Below, piece after piece: positions 32,878-43,040 of a stretch of 64,000 nt of DNA; within the stretch, counting starts at the first letter, position 1, and every line of letters begins with the position of its first letter. The stretch comes from Fragilaria crotonensis (taxonomy: Eukaryota > Bacillariophyta > Fragilariophyceae > Fragilariales > Fragilariaceae), in contig JAKSYS010000222.1 of NCBI GenBank assembly GCA_022925895.1, forward strand, positions 1 through 64,000, written 5' to 3'. Below the pieces are notes generated by a model. That model had not been told where the DNA came from and did not search any database. It was given only the letters and a program-made list of their open reading frames with translations. The translations under genes were made by a program, and so were the position numbers.

Positions 32878-33387
32878 ATGATCCCCATGAGATTGCTACT
32901 TCTGGCTTCATTGGCTGTATCAGCCCAATCTCAATATCCATCATGCTCAATATGTGGCGATGGAAAGACAGTAGGAGCACCGGATGTCATCTTTTCTTTC
33001 TCACAACAACCTGACGTTCCTTGTGGTCTTTTGGAAATTGCTGGTAATCTTGGTCAGATTACGCAAGAACAATGCGCCTTCCTACCAGGACTTGTTGCCG
33101 TTGATTGTTCTTGCCAAGAAGCCTCTGACCCTCCCGCCGTGGCGTCACCAACCGCAGCACCAATTGCACCTGCGACAGCCAAACCAATACCAGATGCTAG
33201 CAGCGCTCCGGTATCAGATGCTACCGATGCTCCAGTATCTTATCCCACCGGTGCCCCCGTGCCAGATCCTACAAAGCCTCCGGCATCGAATGCCAAAACT
33301 CAAGTTCCACTGACGGATGTCTCAATGGCCATTGGGATATTGTTTGGGAGTTATGTAATCGTGACGACAAGGTGGATACAGATTTAG
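32878..33387 (+). CDS. Secreted Cys-rich protein, truncated by a duplication junction
   Basis: 169 residues from ATG at 32878; the frame is open upstream, but the signal peptide MIPMRLLLLASLAVSAQSQ marks this start. Residues 20-85 form a Cys-rich domain with CSICGDGKTVGAPD, QQPDVPCGLLE, EQCAFLPGL and DCSC. A Pro-rich linker of SPTAAPIAP/YPTGAPVPDPT type follows. The paralog at 35025 has the same start, domain and linker. The last about 20 residues (AIGILFGSYVIVTTRWIQI) are not related to the paralog. They are an out-of-frame reading of an ankyrin-gene remnant that begins at about 33325. So the original C-terminus was lost when the duplicated segment joined here. It may still be expressed as a short secreted protein. 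Confidence 0.7.
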   Translation: MIPMRLLLLASLAVSAQSQYPSCSICGDGKTVGAPDVIFSFSQQPDVPCGLLEIAGNLGQITQEQCAFLPGLVAVDCSCQEASDPPAVASPTAAPIAPATAKPIPDASSAPVSDATDAPVSYPTGAPVPDPTKPPASNAKTQVPLTDVSMAIGILFGSYVIVTTRWIQI

Positions 33388-33475
33388 AGAATCAAGCTGG
33401 CTTGAGAGCACCGTATGTAGCTCGCAATTGTGAAATGTTCGATAAGGGGAAATGTCTGGACGGAAACGCCTAGGT
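33325..33475 (+). pseudogene. Ankyrin-gene 3' remnant at a duplication junction
   Basis: This stretch reads, in one frame, as the end of the ankyrin gene at 30007: NGHWDIVWEL, DDKVDT, NQAGL and ARNCEMFDKGKCL. Similarity continues beyond the stop into the 3' flank (33590-33720 against 30930-31075, including ACCAATAGGCAAGTA against ACCAATCGCCAAGTA). Only the last repeat and the tail remain. Confidence 0.75.
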
Positions 33476-33799
33476 GTGTCTGCAACAGCCGCGGGGACGA
33501 ACAGAGTACTCGTACCAGACGAAAAGGATCTGCTCACCAGCGAAAGTGGAAAAGTGGATAAAGGAGCCTCGGGTGCAAGGATATAAGTGCCCGATACTGT
33601 AGTTAAGTGGAGGAGAACGCTGCAACCTGCGAAACCAAGAACTTCAATGCATAATTGTTTTACCAATAGGCAAGTAAAGCACGGCTTTGGCCTCGATTAT
33701 GGACATCAACACGCTACGGTTTGATTCACTGGTTCTTATTGGAGGAATTGAAGAAGAACAAGCATCATCATTGAAAGCAACTCGTTTTCCAAAGCGATA

Positions 33800-34240
33800 T
33801 GTACGAAGTGCTCACTCGGAGCCACCGGTACTAAGGACGAGTGCTGTAACATGTTCTCCAGTACGCTCGTAACGACAGCGACTATGGAAAATCATTCTTC
33901 TGATATGCAGGGAGACATCCCCTATGCCCAGGCTATTACAGACGACTACGTGAAAGGACAACTGGAAGGAAGCAAAGACTCCAGTGCTTCTTCCTACTGC
34001 ATGTGATATTCCTCGTATACTAATGTTGACCTATCATCAAATCATGGTTCGACGATTTCTGGAAGAAAAAGTCGCAGGGTGCTATTCTTGAGAGCCATGT
34101 TCTTTCGTGGCTTCACAATTGGGCCCAGGATGCAGGCATCTATGAATTTATTCCTGGCGCAACTGGGGACAGGGTTGAAGGCTCGTAAAAATGCCTTTCT
34201 TTACTCCTTTGAAGATATCGGGAGAGTAGATGATTTGTGG
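33800..34240 (+). pseudogene. Decayed copy of the tandem CaMKII-association-like gene
   Basis: DNA similarity to 32015-32480 is obvious: ATTACAGACGA.., ACTCCAGTGCTTCTTCC, TGATATTCCTCGTA, GAGAGCCATGTTCTT and GCAGGCATCTATGAATTTAT. Deletions (the first helix of domain 2 is mostly lost) and several frameshifts leave no usable frame. It sits between the ankyrin remnant and the Cys-rich paralog, keeping the gene order of the neighbouring unit. Confidence 0.85.
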
Positions 34241-35024
34241 CGATGCCAGATTCTGTTTTCGCTGGTGGTAAGAATTTCCCATAGGCCTCAGAGAATTCAG
34301 TTCTCTACAGTTCCAATTCGCACGGGCGTGCTTGCAAGATTGACGTGTCTGCGCACCTTCCCAGGCGTGTCTCATACGATATGCCTGCGTGACCGTAAGT
34401 GGTATAATACCATAGTACCAAAAAAATTGGATTGCAGATTGCAGTTTACACTACCTGGTAGTATACTACAAGTACTACACTTCAGGTGATGTATCGGACT
34501 ATGATGTATGCGGATGCTCGTTCTTGTTATGTCACAGATACACATCATGTGTATAGTGTACCTCTTGTTTTCGCTCGTATGACTCTAGGCGGGAGGGTCG
34601 GTGGTTCAAACCTCGATCCTTTGTTTTGAATTCAAGTCTTGTCAACTCGTTATGCACATAGGGGAAGGCCGCTCAGTGGGAAGGAATTTGGAGGGGTTAC
34701 TTCGAATCTTTAGCATACTCTGTGCTGGAATAGAATTTGAATTCAAGAATGAAATTATACATACATTATAAAATACATAAGAGGCGATCGTGCAATTCTC
34801 CTATAGTGACACGATCGGAAACATGTGTGGTACACGTCATGTATAGTGGAGCAATGGACTGCTTAATGTATGATGTATTCCCACTACACACAAAGGGTGC
34901 GCTTACTCGGAAGTTCGCGGAAAAAAGCTTCCTTCAATTACATTGCGGCACAAGCTAAACAAAAACGCAAGCATAAAGCGGAAAGGGCGGCAATATTACA
35001 AGCAATCTTTGAGAGAATCTTGTG
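34241..35024. other. Spacer upstream of the polyampholyte gene
   Basis: No gene seen. The last about 70 bp (CATAAAGCGGAAAGGGCGGCAAT..) match the DNA just upstream of the paralogous gene at 32878 and probably hold its promoter or leader. A GGTTCAAACC string at 34610 resembles a tRNA B box, but no cloverleaf forms. Confidence 0.5.
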
Positions 35025-37703
35025 ATGCCTCCCATGAGATTGCTACTTCTTGCTTCGTTGGCTGTATCAGTCCAATCTCAATCTCAACCTTGCTCAGTAT
35101 GCGGTGATGGAAAGACGGTAGGAGCGCCGGATGCCATCTTTTCTTTCCCACAACAACCTGACGTCCCATGTGGTCTTTTGGAACTCGCTGGTAGTCTTGG
35201 TCAGATTCCACAAGAACAATGTGGCTTCCTCCCACGTCTTGTTGCCGAGGACTGCTCTTGCCAAGGACCCTCTGAGCCTCCTGCCGTGGCAACTCCAACC
35301 GCAGCGCCAATTCCCCCTCCGACTGCTAAACCAGTACCAGATCCGACATCACCACCAGTTCCAGATCCTACCAGCGCTCCTGTTCCTGATCCTACCGATG
35401 CCCCCGTGCCAGATCCTACCAGCGCTCCTGTTCCAGATCCAACCGAGCCTCCTGCATCGAGTGCCGGAACTCCAGTTCCTCTGACGGATGCTCCTGTTGT
35501 ACCTCTGTCGGACGCTCCAGTGACATCGGCTCCTATACCAGTACCGACTACGTTTCCTTCCCAAACTGCGCCAATTTCAGCTCCACCACAGGAGCCATTT
35601 ACCGAGGCTCCTGTATCGACTGATGCTCCCGTAATTTTGGAATCTCCGGTATTAGAACCAAGTTTGGGTGACCTTCCAACGATCGCGCCAATGATTGTGA
35701 TTGAGGAACCTCCGACATCTGCTCCTCTGCTTGTGATTGAGGAACCTCCGACAGTGGTCCCAGTTCAAGTTGTTACACCAACTTTTGCACCAGCAGCTGT
35801 CACGATTCCCACCAAACCATCGCCAGTGTACAGTGGTGATGATGACGATGGTGACGACGATGCTGGTGACAAGCCAGCACCATCACCTGTCAAGACACCT
35901 ACCAAACATTCTCCAGTGTCCAGTGGTGATGATGACGATGATGGTGAGGTACCTGCACCAGCACCAGTTCCAAGCAAACCAGCTCCAACTAAAGAAGATG
36001 CGGGTAAGGGCAAGGGTGTTGTAGACAAAAAGCCCAAGGGCAAAAAGGATAAAAAGGCAAAGAAAGAAGACGACAAGAAGGGTCCGAAGGTAAAGAAGGG
36101 AGATGATGACGACGACGATGGCAAAGGAAAGGGCAAGGGCTCGGACGGAAAGAAGGGAGATGATGATGACGATGATGGCAAAGGAAAGGGCAAGGGCTCC
36201 GATGGAAAGAAGGGAGATGATGACGATGATGGCAAAGGAAAGGGCAAGGGTTCTGATGGAAAGAAGGGAGATGATGACGATGATGGCAAAGGAAAGGGCA
36301 AGGGCTCGGATGGAAAGAAGGGAGATGATGACGACGATGATGGCAAAGGAAAGGGCAAGGGCTCCGATGGAAAGAAGGGAGATGATGATGACGACGATGG
36401 CAAAGGTAAGGGCAAGGGCTCGGATGGAAAGAAGGGAGATGATGATGACGACGATGCAGGTAAGGGCAAGGGCTCCGATGGAAAGAAGGGAGATGATGAC
36501 GACGATGATGGCAAAGGAAAGGGCAAGGGCTCTGATGGAAAGAAGGGAGATGATGATGACGACGATGATGGCAAAGGAAAGGGCAAGGGCTCGGACGGAA
36601 AGAAGGGAGATGACGACGACAACGATGGAAAAGGAAAGGGCAAGGGATCCGATGGAAAGAAGGGAGATGATGACGACGATGATGGCAAAGGAAAGGGCAA
36701 GGGCTCGGACGGAAAGAAGGGAGATGATGACGACGATGATGGCAAAGGAAAGGGCAAGGGCTCGGACGGAAAGAAGGGAGATGACGACGACGACGATGGA
36801 AAAGGAAAGGGCAAGGGATCCGATGGAAAGAAGGGAGATGATGACGACGATGATGGCAAAGGAAAGGGCAAGGGCTCGGACGGAAAGAAGGGAGATGATG
36901 ACGACGATGATGGCAAAGGAAAGGGCAAGGGCTCTGATGGAAAGAAGGGTGGTGATGATGACGATGATGGCAAAGGAAAGGGCAAGGGCTCCGATGGAAA
37001 GAAGGGAGATGATGACGACGATGATGGCAAAGGAAAGGGCAAGGGCTCGGACGGAAAGAAGGGAGATGATGACGACGATGATGGCAAAGGAAAGGGCAAG
37101 GGCTCTGATGGAAAGAAGGGTGGTGATGATGACGATGATGGCAAAGGAAAGGGCAAGGGCTCTGATGGAAAGAAGGGTGGTGATGATGACGATGATGGCA
37201 AAGGAAAGGGCAAGGGCTCTGATGGAAAGAAGGGTGGTGATGATGACGATGATGGCAAAGGAAAGGGCAAGGGCTCTGATGGAAAGAAGGGTGGTGATGA
37301 TGATGATGATGGCAAAGGTAAGGGCAAGGGCTCTGATGGAAAGAAGGGTGGTGATGATGACGATGATGGCAAAGGAAAGGGCAAGGGCTCTGATGGAAAG
37401 AAGGGAGATGATGACGACGATGATGGCAAAGGAAAGGGCAAGGGCTCGGACGGAAAGAAGGGTGGTGATGACGACGATGATGGAAAAGGAAAGGGCAAGG
37501 GCTCCGATGGAAAGAAGGGTGGTGATGATGACGATGATTCCGGCAAGGGCAAGGGCTCAGCCGAAGGAAAGGGCGTCGGCCCTAAAGGAAAGAAGGGCGA
37601 TGATGACGATGGCGACGAAGGAAAGGGCAAAGGAAAGGGCTCTGAAACAAACATTGGCGATGACGATGATGACGATGACTACAAATTAAAAACCGGCGAG
37701 TAA
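35025..37703 (+). CDS. Secreted Cys-rich protein with a long Lys/Asp polyampholyte repeat
   Basis: 892 residues from ATG at 35025. Signal peptide MPPMRLLLLASLAVSVQSQ, then a Cys-rich domain (CSVCGDGKTVGAPD, QPDVPCGLLELAG, EQCGFLPRL, DCSC). A PDPTSAPVPDPT linker follows, then a Pro/Val-rich spacer (IVIEEPPTSAPL). From about residue 355 to 850 a 19-20 residue unit of the form GKGKGKGSDGKKGDDDDDD is repeated about 25 times. The C-terminus is acidic. The first 160 residues match the truncated paralog at 32878. Repeats that alternate short Lys-rich and Asp-rich blocks are reminiscent of proteins acting on silica or calcium in diatom walls. That role is inference: no silaffin-type motif or RXL site was identified. 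Confidence 0.88.
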   Translation: MPPMRLLLLASLAVSVQSQSQPCSVCGDGKTVGAPDAIFSFPQQPDVPCGLLELAGSLGQIPQEQCGFLPRLVAEDCSCQGPSEPPAVATPTAAPIPPPTAKPVPDPTSPPVPDPTSAPVPDPTDAPVPDPTSAPVPDPTEPPASSAGTPVPLTDAPVVPLSDAPVTSAPIPVPTTFPSQTAPISAPPQEPFTEAPVSTDAPVILESPVLEPSLGDLPTIAPMIVIEEPPTSAPLLVIEEPPTVVPVQVVTPTFAPAAVTIPTKPSPVYSGDDDDGDDDAGDKPAPSPVKTPTKHSPVSSGDDDDDGEVPAPAPVPSKPAPTKEDAGKGKGVVDKKPKGKKDKKAKKEDDKKGPKVKKGDDDDDDGKGKGKGSDGKKGDDDDDDGKGKGKGSDGKKGDDDDDGKGKGKGSDGKKGDDDDDGKGKGKGSDGKKGDDDDDDGKGKGKGSDGKKGDDDDDDGKGKGKGSDGKKGDDDDDDAGKGKGSDGKKGDDDDDDGKGKGKGSDGKKGDDDDDDDGKGKGKGSDGKKGDDDDNDGKGKGKGSDGKKGDDDDDDGKGKGKGSDGKKGDDDDDDGKGKGKGSDGKKGDDDDDDGKGKGKGSDGKKGDDDDDDGKGKGKGSDGKKGDDDDDDGKGKGKGSDGKKGGDDDDDGKGKGKGSDGKKGDDDDDDGKGKGKGSDGKKGDDDDDDGKGKGKGSDGKKGGDDDDDGKGKGKGSDGKKGGDDDDDGKGKGKGSDGKKGGDDDDDGKGKGKGSDGKKGGDDDDDGKGKGKGSDGKKGGDDDDDGKGKGKGSDGKKGDDDDDDGKGKGKGSDGKKGGDDDDDGKGKGKGSDGKKGGDDDDDSGKGKGSAEGKGVGPKGKKGDDDDGDEGKGKGKGSETNIGDDDDDDDYKLKTGE
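36090..37560 (+). repeat. Coding minisatellite of about 57-60 bp, about 25 copies
   Basis: The unit is GGAAAGGGCAAGGGCTC, then a GGAAAGAAGGG box, then GATGATGACGACGATGATGG. Copies differ mainly by synonymous changes (GGCTCGGAC, GGCTCCGAT, GGCTCTGAT), by one Asp codon more or less, and by GAT against GGT after KKG. The last third is enriched in the GGT type, so that variant spread by recent local duplication. All indels are multiples of three, so the frame is under selection. Confidence 0.9.
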
Positions 37704-39055
37704 GATTGTGCGGATTCTTCACTATGATATGCATGGGAAATAGAGGGTGAGCTCCAGTCACCAAAAAAGAAGATATCTATCGACGCCAAGATGCTTTGTG
37801 GCTTCGGCTGTGTTTTGCTCGATAGTTTGTTACAATAAAAGATATGTCGATTTCGCTTTCGCTTCAAAGCAATGATTATTAATTTCCGCTTATTTTTGCA
37901 TTGTTTGACTCACATTGTGGAAACAACGTTGATCGAACTATGCGACATGTACTCCTACGGTATTCCTTGCTTGGCTTAGCTTTGACTTGCTATGCTATTG
38001 AGTGCCTTGTCGGGCCAGTCATGGGTCCAACTACGATCATGCTTGTGATTGTTTCTACCACCCTTGCAGTCATGCGGGTTCACGAGAAGAAAGCAGGAGG
38101 CATGAAAGTCAAATTCGATTCGATACTCAATGATTTCCAGGTTCATGGCCGCGTGTGCATGCATGCAAAGGACAGATAGGTACATGTTAACAAGTTCCCC
38201 AACGAATGAAGCTCCTTGCGTTGCGTCAACATTTAAACAGTGTTTGAAAGAATTTGAAACCATCTTTGTTGAATCTTTTAATGAGAGACATCCAATATCC
38301 CGAATATCCATGCGGTTATTGTCCATGTAGTAGGGATGCATATGATATAGCGTCTATGGCGTACGACATAGTTCGAGTTTGCACCAGAAAGTACTTCCTG
38401 CTTTCCCCCCATGCGCCAGAGCGAGGAAGGAACGCGTGTGCATTCGTTTTTTACAATGCCATTTTTGATAGGGTTGTTGTTGCCACTGGAATGAAGCAAT
38501 CCTACAACACTTTCAGTGGAATATTCAATGTTTGTAGTACGTGCAATTTGTTGTGACCTGCGGCCTTTATTGTCTGATACCAGAAGGAGCAGGAGCGGTC
38601 GATTGTTTCAATTAGACACTATCAGTTGATGATGGCTTGGCATGTGGAGTGTGGAATGCAAGAGATGAGGGATGCGAGTGAAGGTCTTCTTGTCTAGGAG
38701 TTATTATCGTCCACTGCATGTGTGTATGAATATATGTGTTCGTACCGGTAGTCTAGTTCCTAAATCCGTATGTCACTCTATAATTTTTTAAACTTGCAGT
38801 ACAACTGTACTTGTACAAACTGCCAACTTACCGGTAGGGTTACATCCCGTATGCATACAGTACATACTACATACCCTTTACGGTGATTTACGGTTATGTT
38901 TTAACGGATCGCATAGGAAGTTGGGCGAATCCCGATCTGTCCAGACGCGCGCGGCGCCAGTTTTGTCGGCACATACCACCGGGCACTGGGCACCGGGTAT
39001 GCCAACAGCCCTAACTATCACATTCCATTTCTTCCTCCATTATTATCTTCTCACC
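37704..39055. other. Intergenic; one weak small membrane-protein candidate
   Basis: No recognisable gene. A frame from ATG 37940 to 38179 would give 79 residues with two hydrophobic stretches (LLGLALTCYAIECLVGPV and TTIMLVIVSTTLAV). Nothing else supports it. TACCGGTA palindromes occur at 38743 and 38829. Confidence 0.4.
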
Positions 39056-40102
39056 ATGTCGCTTGTTGCGCAGCCACGCTCCAATTATGCACAACTACTT
39101 GCCGACGACGAGTTGCACAAGCATGCCGCGAATGGCAATGTCACCAAGGTGAAGGAGGCATTGCAACAGGGTGCCAATATCAGTAGCACAGATGCTGGTG
39201 GGAACACCGCACTCATCGCGGCCGTGTGTTGTGGATACTTGCATGGTGGTGATGATGGTGGAAGAGTCCAAAGAAGGTCAAAATCAAAGGAATAGTTGAA
39301 CATTGTTCGGGAGTTGTTGAAACACAATGAAGTAAATTTGTGAATTCAAAAAGATGAATGTGGTATCAGAGCCATTGACTGGGCCTGCGAATGCGAAAAT
39401 TTAGATTGTCTTCGTGAGATTTTGAAACACCCCAAACTGGATGTAAATGCCCAAGAACAAGAAAAAAGAAGATGGTATGACAACTCTCATGGCAGCATGT
39501 ATCGGTGGATATACCAATGTTGTCATTGAGTTATTGAAACATGACATGATTGATGTGAATGCAGTCGATAAAAATGGCGACACGGCGCTGATCATGGCAT
39601 GTGCATCAATTACAATAATGATGTTGATATGGACGTGATCCATGAATTGTTGGTAAAACGAAATGGTGGATGTTGACATCAAGAACCATCTTGGTCGTAC
39701 ACCCCTCATGGCGTCAAGCGCCAAGGGCAGTTTGGATCTGGTTGACAATCTTGTGGAACGTATGTGTTACTATTGATGTGAGATGCCCACGATGTTCATG
39801 GTCGCACAGCCTTTTACCTCGCAAGTCATGGGGGTCATTGGGATGTTGCGGAAGCCTTGCTATATCAGGACATTGATGCGAATGTTCAAGGTCCACTAGG
39901 CTACACAGCTCTTCTCTGGGCGATTCTTCATGGCAAGTTGGACGCTGTTTCCATGTTGTTGAAACATGACATAGTTGATATCAGTGTCAAGAAGAAAGCA
40001 GGATCAACACCTCTTGATATTGCCCGCATCTGTGAACTACATGATATTGCGCAAAGTTTGAAAAACATATCAGCTCATGACGTGAACATGTCCACGACTT
40101 GA
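39056..40102 (+). pseudogene. Ankyrin-repeat gene broken by several frameshifts
   Basis: From ATG 39056 (MSLVAQPRSNYAQLLADDEL) an ankyrin start runs to about 39240. Then frames change repeatedly. Recognisable pieces are NIVRELLKHNEV, CGIRAIDWACECENLDCLREI, EDGMTTLMAACIGGYTNVV (39447-39638) and GRTPLMASSAKGSLD. The last piece is DANVQGPLGYTALLWAILHG...AGSTPLDIARICEL (39857-40102). About six indels and in-frame stops separate them. One lies in an A-run near 39465 and could be a sequence error. A missing repeat block near 39245 and the stop at 39341 argue for real decay. Confidence 0.75.
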
Positions 40103-40620
40103 GAAAGAGGATGGTCAACAAAGAGGAATCGTGTAAAAAGCCACGATGGCACAATTCACAATCATTCAAACGCCTTGAACAACCGTAAATCATGTGGTCT
40201 CATAACACCCAGTCGTAGACGATTGCTCTATAGCTTACTGTGTGTTTCAATGCAGGTGCTCTAGAGATGTGAAATCTTCCCTCCTTGCATCAAAAGAGGC
40301 AGTGTACCTGGACGTCACAACCTATTCCTGTCTAAAGAATTCCATAACAACGCGAGGCGTTGTAACGAGAGACAGCGTCGAGAAGAATCACACATGGTTC
40401 AAGCCAGAGTAACCCAATAACGAGAATCTTCAGGATTACGATTGCAGGGTGTATTTAGGCAGGCTGGTGAGAATGTTGGCTAATACTACCAGAAGGATGA
40501 CAAATTGCTTTTCAAATGCGATTGTCTGTCCAGCTGATCACACTTGTTGTGAAATGGGCAATAAATCACCTCCTTCTCGACCACAAACTCCCTACGGCTT
40601 CGACACTGCTTCACCGCCAT
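40103..40620. other. Intergenic, no gene seen
   Basis: 518 bp between the broken ankyrin gene and the 3' end of the pseudouridine synthase gene, without visible features. Confidence 0.5.
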
Positions 40621-42336
40621 TCATACTTGCGTGTAATTGAACTTTTTTCCTTCGGCTGCTAGAAATGATTCAAATTTCGGTGGGACGGGAATCGATACAC
40701 GGACCATGGATCCCTGCTCTTCTTCTTCTTCACCTTCCTGTTCTTCGTGCAACAGACTATCATCGGCTCTCATGTCCGACAATGGATGACGGAATGCGAC
40801 ACTGGTGGCACACAAGAATAGTCCTCGACCCCACCGTTTCTTCTCCCTTTCATCTAAAACACCCCCATAGGTTGTATCACCCACAATGGGACAATGGTAC
40901 ATCCATGCCATTTGACGACGTAATTGATGATGTCGACCAGTTTTGGGTTTCAATTCCACAACTGTGAGAGTTTGATTCTGTGCCTTGATGGAGGATTGGT
41001 ACTGTACGACACGCCAGAGCGTAATTGCAACTTTATCATCCAATACATTCTCGGCAACACACCAACAATGAGTACTGTTGGGATCTACATCAATTCCCAT
41101 GGCATGTGCTTCCTTGGAGGAAACGATGGATGATGATGTCGATGATGATTCCATTGGCACCTCCAACTTGCCATTCAGAATTGCAGTATACGTTTTCTTC
41201 ACTTGACGATCTTCAAATTGTCGTGACATGCTGACAGACGCACGTTTGGTTTTGGCAACAATCAAAAGTCCAGATGTTGGTTTATCGAGTCGATGACAAA
41301 GTTCGGGTCGATCCAATCGATCCGACAGAGTCATGGGTGGTGGAGTAATGACGTAGGGCAATGCGAATTTAATCGTATTGCGTCCTGCACCATCACGACG
41401 AGAGTTTTGTGATTGTTGACCTTTTTGTTCATCACCAGGATTCATGGCATCGTACACGAGAACACCTGGTGGCTTGTTGACAATGGCAATGTAATCATCT
41501 TCATAGACAATTGGTAAATCAAAGGATGGCTTGGCAATGTCGGAAATGTATTCGGAATAACTCCCATGACTGCGTCGGATCTGTTTGCAAAGTATGTCTC
41601 CTGGATAGACTCGATCTCCGACAAGTCCTCGACGATATTTGAGATTCATGTTTTGGAATGGTTCAGAAGATGGTAATAAAGTATCATCATCATCCATGAC
41701 ACTGTCATGATTTTCATGACGATGGATTAGAATGGAACCTTTACGACATGCTTTTCGAGCTCTGGACAAGGATGGGTATTCCTCGGGTTGCAAGAGACAA
41801 AGTGCCGCAGGAAGAGTTACATTCTCGGATGTTAGTTTCAATCGTTCAATATCTTCAATCCCAAACACCGTATCAATATCAAAGTAGGTATTTGGTTGTG
41901 TCGCGTAGTAATCAACAATGACATGACCATCTTGCAGTCCTGATGGATCTGTTGGTGGATCTGTATCTGTATCTGGAGAGTCCACTATTGCATTATTCGT
42001 ACTACCAGTGCAACTACTACTTTCTTCACCACTTGTTGCATCACTGCTCCAATGCGAATGGAGACTGGATGATGTCGCATGATATGCACGACTACCGGTA
42101 GCAGTGGTAAATGTACCTGTATTGGTAACGCTTGTGCTGAATAATAATGAGCGCTCATGGACACGTATTATTCTTGGTAATAGTGGCACACGAATACCCT
42201 TGGCGGAGATGAAACTCATGCGATTACAATAGTTCCTGGCAGTGGCCAGGGCATTGACATTCTTCACAACGACAATCATGATCAATAACAACAACCACCA
42301 TTTCATGGAACATGTACACAATTGTAACACAAACAT
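40621..42336 (-). CDS. RluA-family RNA pseudouridine synthase, N-terminal signal (organelle-targeted)
   Basis: 571 residues from ATG at 42336; a second ATG ten residues on (MKWWLLLLIMIVVV) may be the true start, as it gives a compact signal peptide. A Ser/Thr-rich region follows, then an S4-like RNA-binding stretch (SLSRARKACRKGSILIHR, RVYPGD), then the catalytic domain. The latter has IVYEDDYIAIVNKPPGVLV, the active-site block CHRLDKPTSGLLIVAKTKRA with catalytic Asp351, and VVELKPKTGRHHQLRRQMAW with CPIVGDTTYGG. These enzymes convert uridine to pseudouridine in rRNA or tRNA. The hydrophobic start suggests entry through the secretory route, hence possibly the plastid; no clear FAP motif is seen. 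A 24-residue insert after VLVYDAM is lineage-specific. Confidence 0.9.
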   Translation of the reverse strand: MFVLQLCTCSMKWWLLLLIMIVVVKNVNALATARNYCNRMSFISAKGIRVPLLPRIIRVHERSLLFSTSVTNTGTFTTATGSRAYHATSSSLHSHWSSDATSGEESSSCTGSTNNAIVDSPDTDTDPPTDPSGLQDGHVIVDYYATQPNTYFDIDTVFGIEDIERLKLTSENVTLPAALCLLQPEEYPSLSRARKACRKGSILIHRHENHDSVMDDDDTLLPSSEPFQNMNLKYRRGLVGDRVYPGDILCKQIRRSHGSYSEYISDIAKPSFDLPIVYEDDYIAIVNKPPGVLVYDAMNPGDEQKGQQSQNSRRDGAGRNTIKFALPYVITPPPMTLSDRLDRPELCHRLDKPTSGLLIVAKTKRASVSMSRQFEDRQVKKTYTAILNGKLEVPMESSSTSSSIVSSKEAHAMGIDVDPNSTHCWCVAENVLDDKVAITLWRVVQYQSSIKAQNQTLTVVELKPKTGRHHQLRRQMAWMYHCPIVGDTTYGGVLDEREKKRWGRGLFLCATSVAFRHPLSDMRADDSLLHEEQEGEEEEEQGSMVRVSIPVPPKFESFLAAEGKKFNYTQV

Positions 42337-43040
42337 GAAACATCAACGTTTCAACATGCGAATTGAACTGGAACCGTCCTTCCTGAACATCGTGAGAAAT
42401 GAGAAATGAAGGGCTGTGGGCGGACACATCGGATTTCGTACCGGTACAACTGGTAATGTAATTTGTTCTCATGTACCAGTACCATGTACAGTAGCCTCGG
42501 TTATGGAATTCAAGTACTTGTGTACTCCAGTACTCGTACGGCGCTACCGTTGGTACCCGTGCTAATCATGATCCTTGTCATCCTGGTACTCAAACAGACA
42601 TATGTTCGTAGATGAATAGGTATGATACAAGCAGTCCCTTTAGAAATAGTATGCATACAGTACAGTCGTCGTCTGTATAGGAGACACGAGACACGTCAGT
42701 CACAAATCTGAAGCAGACCTGCGATCGACCTTTGACACATCATTGAGAAATTGACTGTGTGACAACACACTGACATACTCACCTCCGCTTGATTCCGAAC
42801 ACGAACCTTTGACGTTGACGACCCACAACGTTACGAATTACTCCATTGTTACGCTTCGACTAGATTGACGAAAGGTGTTTACAGTTGACAACGTTCACGT
42901 CCACAGTACACAACACAGTATCTACTTCATATCGTCGTTCTTGATTGTGTTTATTATCCTCAATCTCCTTGTACTTGCTACTAGCACCCATCTGCCATCA
43001 GCCTTCGCCTTATCTTAACCCATCTCATCAAATCACCACC
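42337..43040. other. Divergent promoter region
   Basis: 704 bp between the pseudouridine synthase and the PDZ-like gene. GTACCGGTAC lies at 42438. The block 42700-42810 (GAAGCAGACCTGCGATCGAC, TTTGACACATCA, CTCACCTCCGCTTGATTCC) has a decayed copy near 47575-47660. Confidence 0.55.

Noticed and set aside
34575-34640. Possible tRNA around GGTTCAAACC
   Set aside because: No acceptor, D or anticodon stem could be paired around it.
35765-37654. 629-residue minus-strand frame of Pro-Phe-Ser repeats, and the plus-strand Met-Glu-Arg-Arg frame
   Set aside because: Shadows of the Lys/Asp minisatellite. Only the GKGKGKGSDGKK frame continues a signal peptide and Cys-rich domain shared with a paralog.
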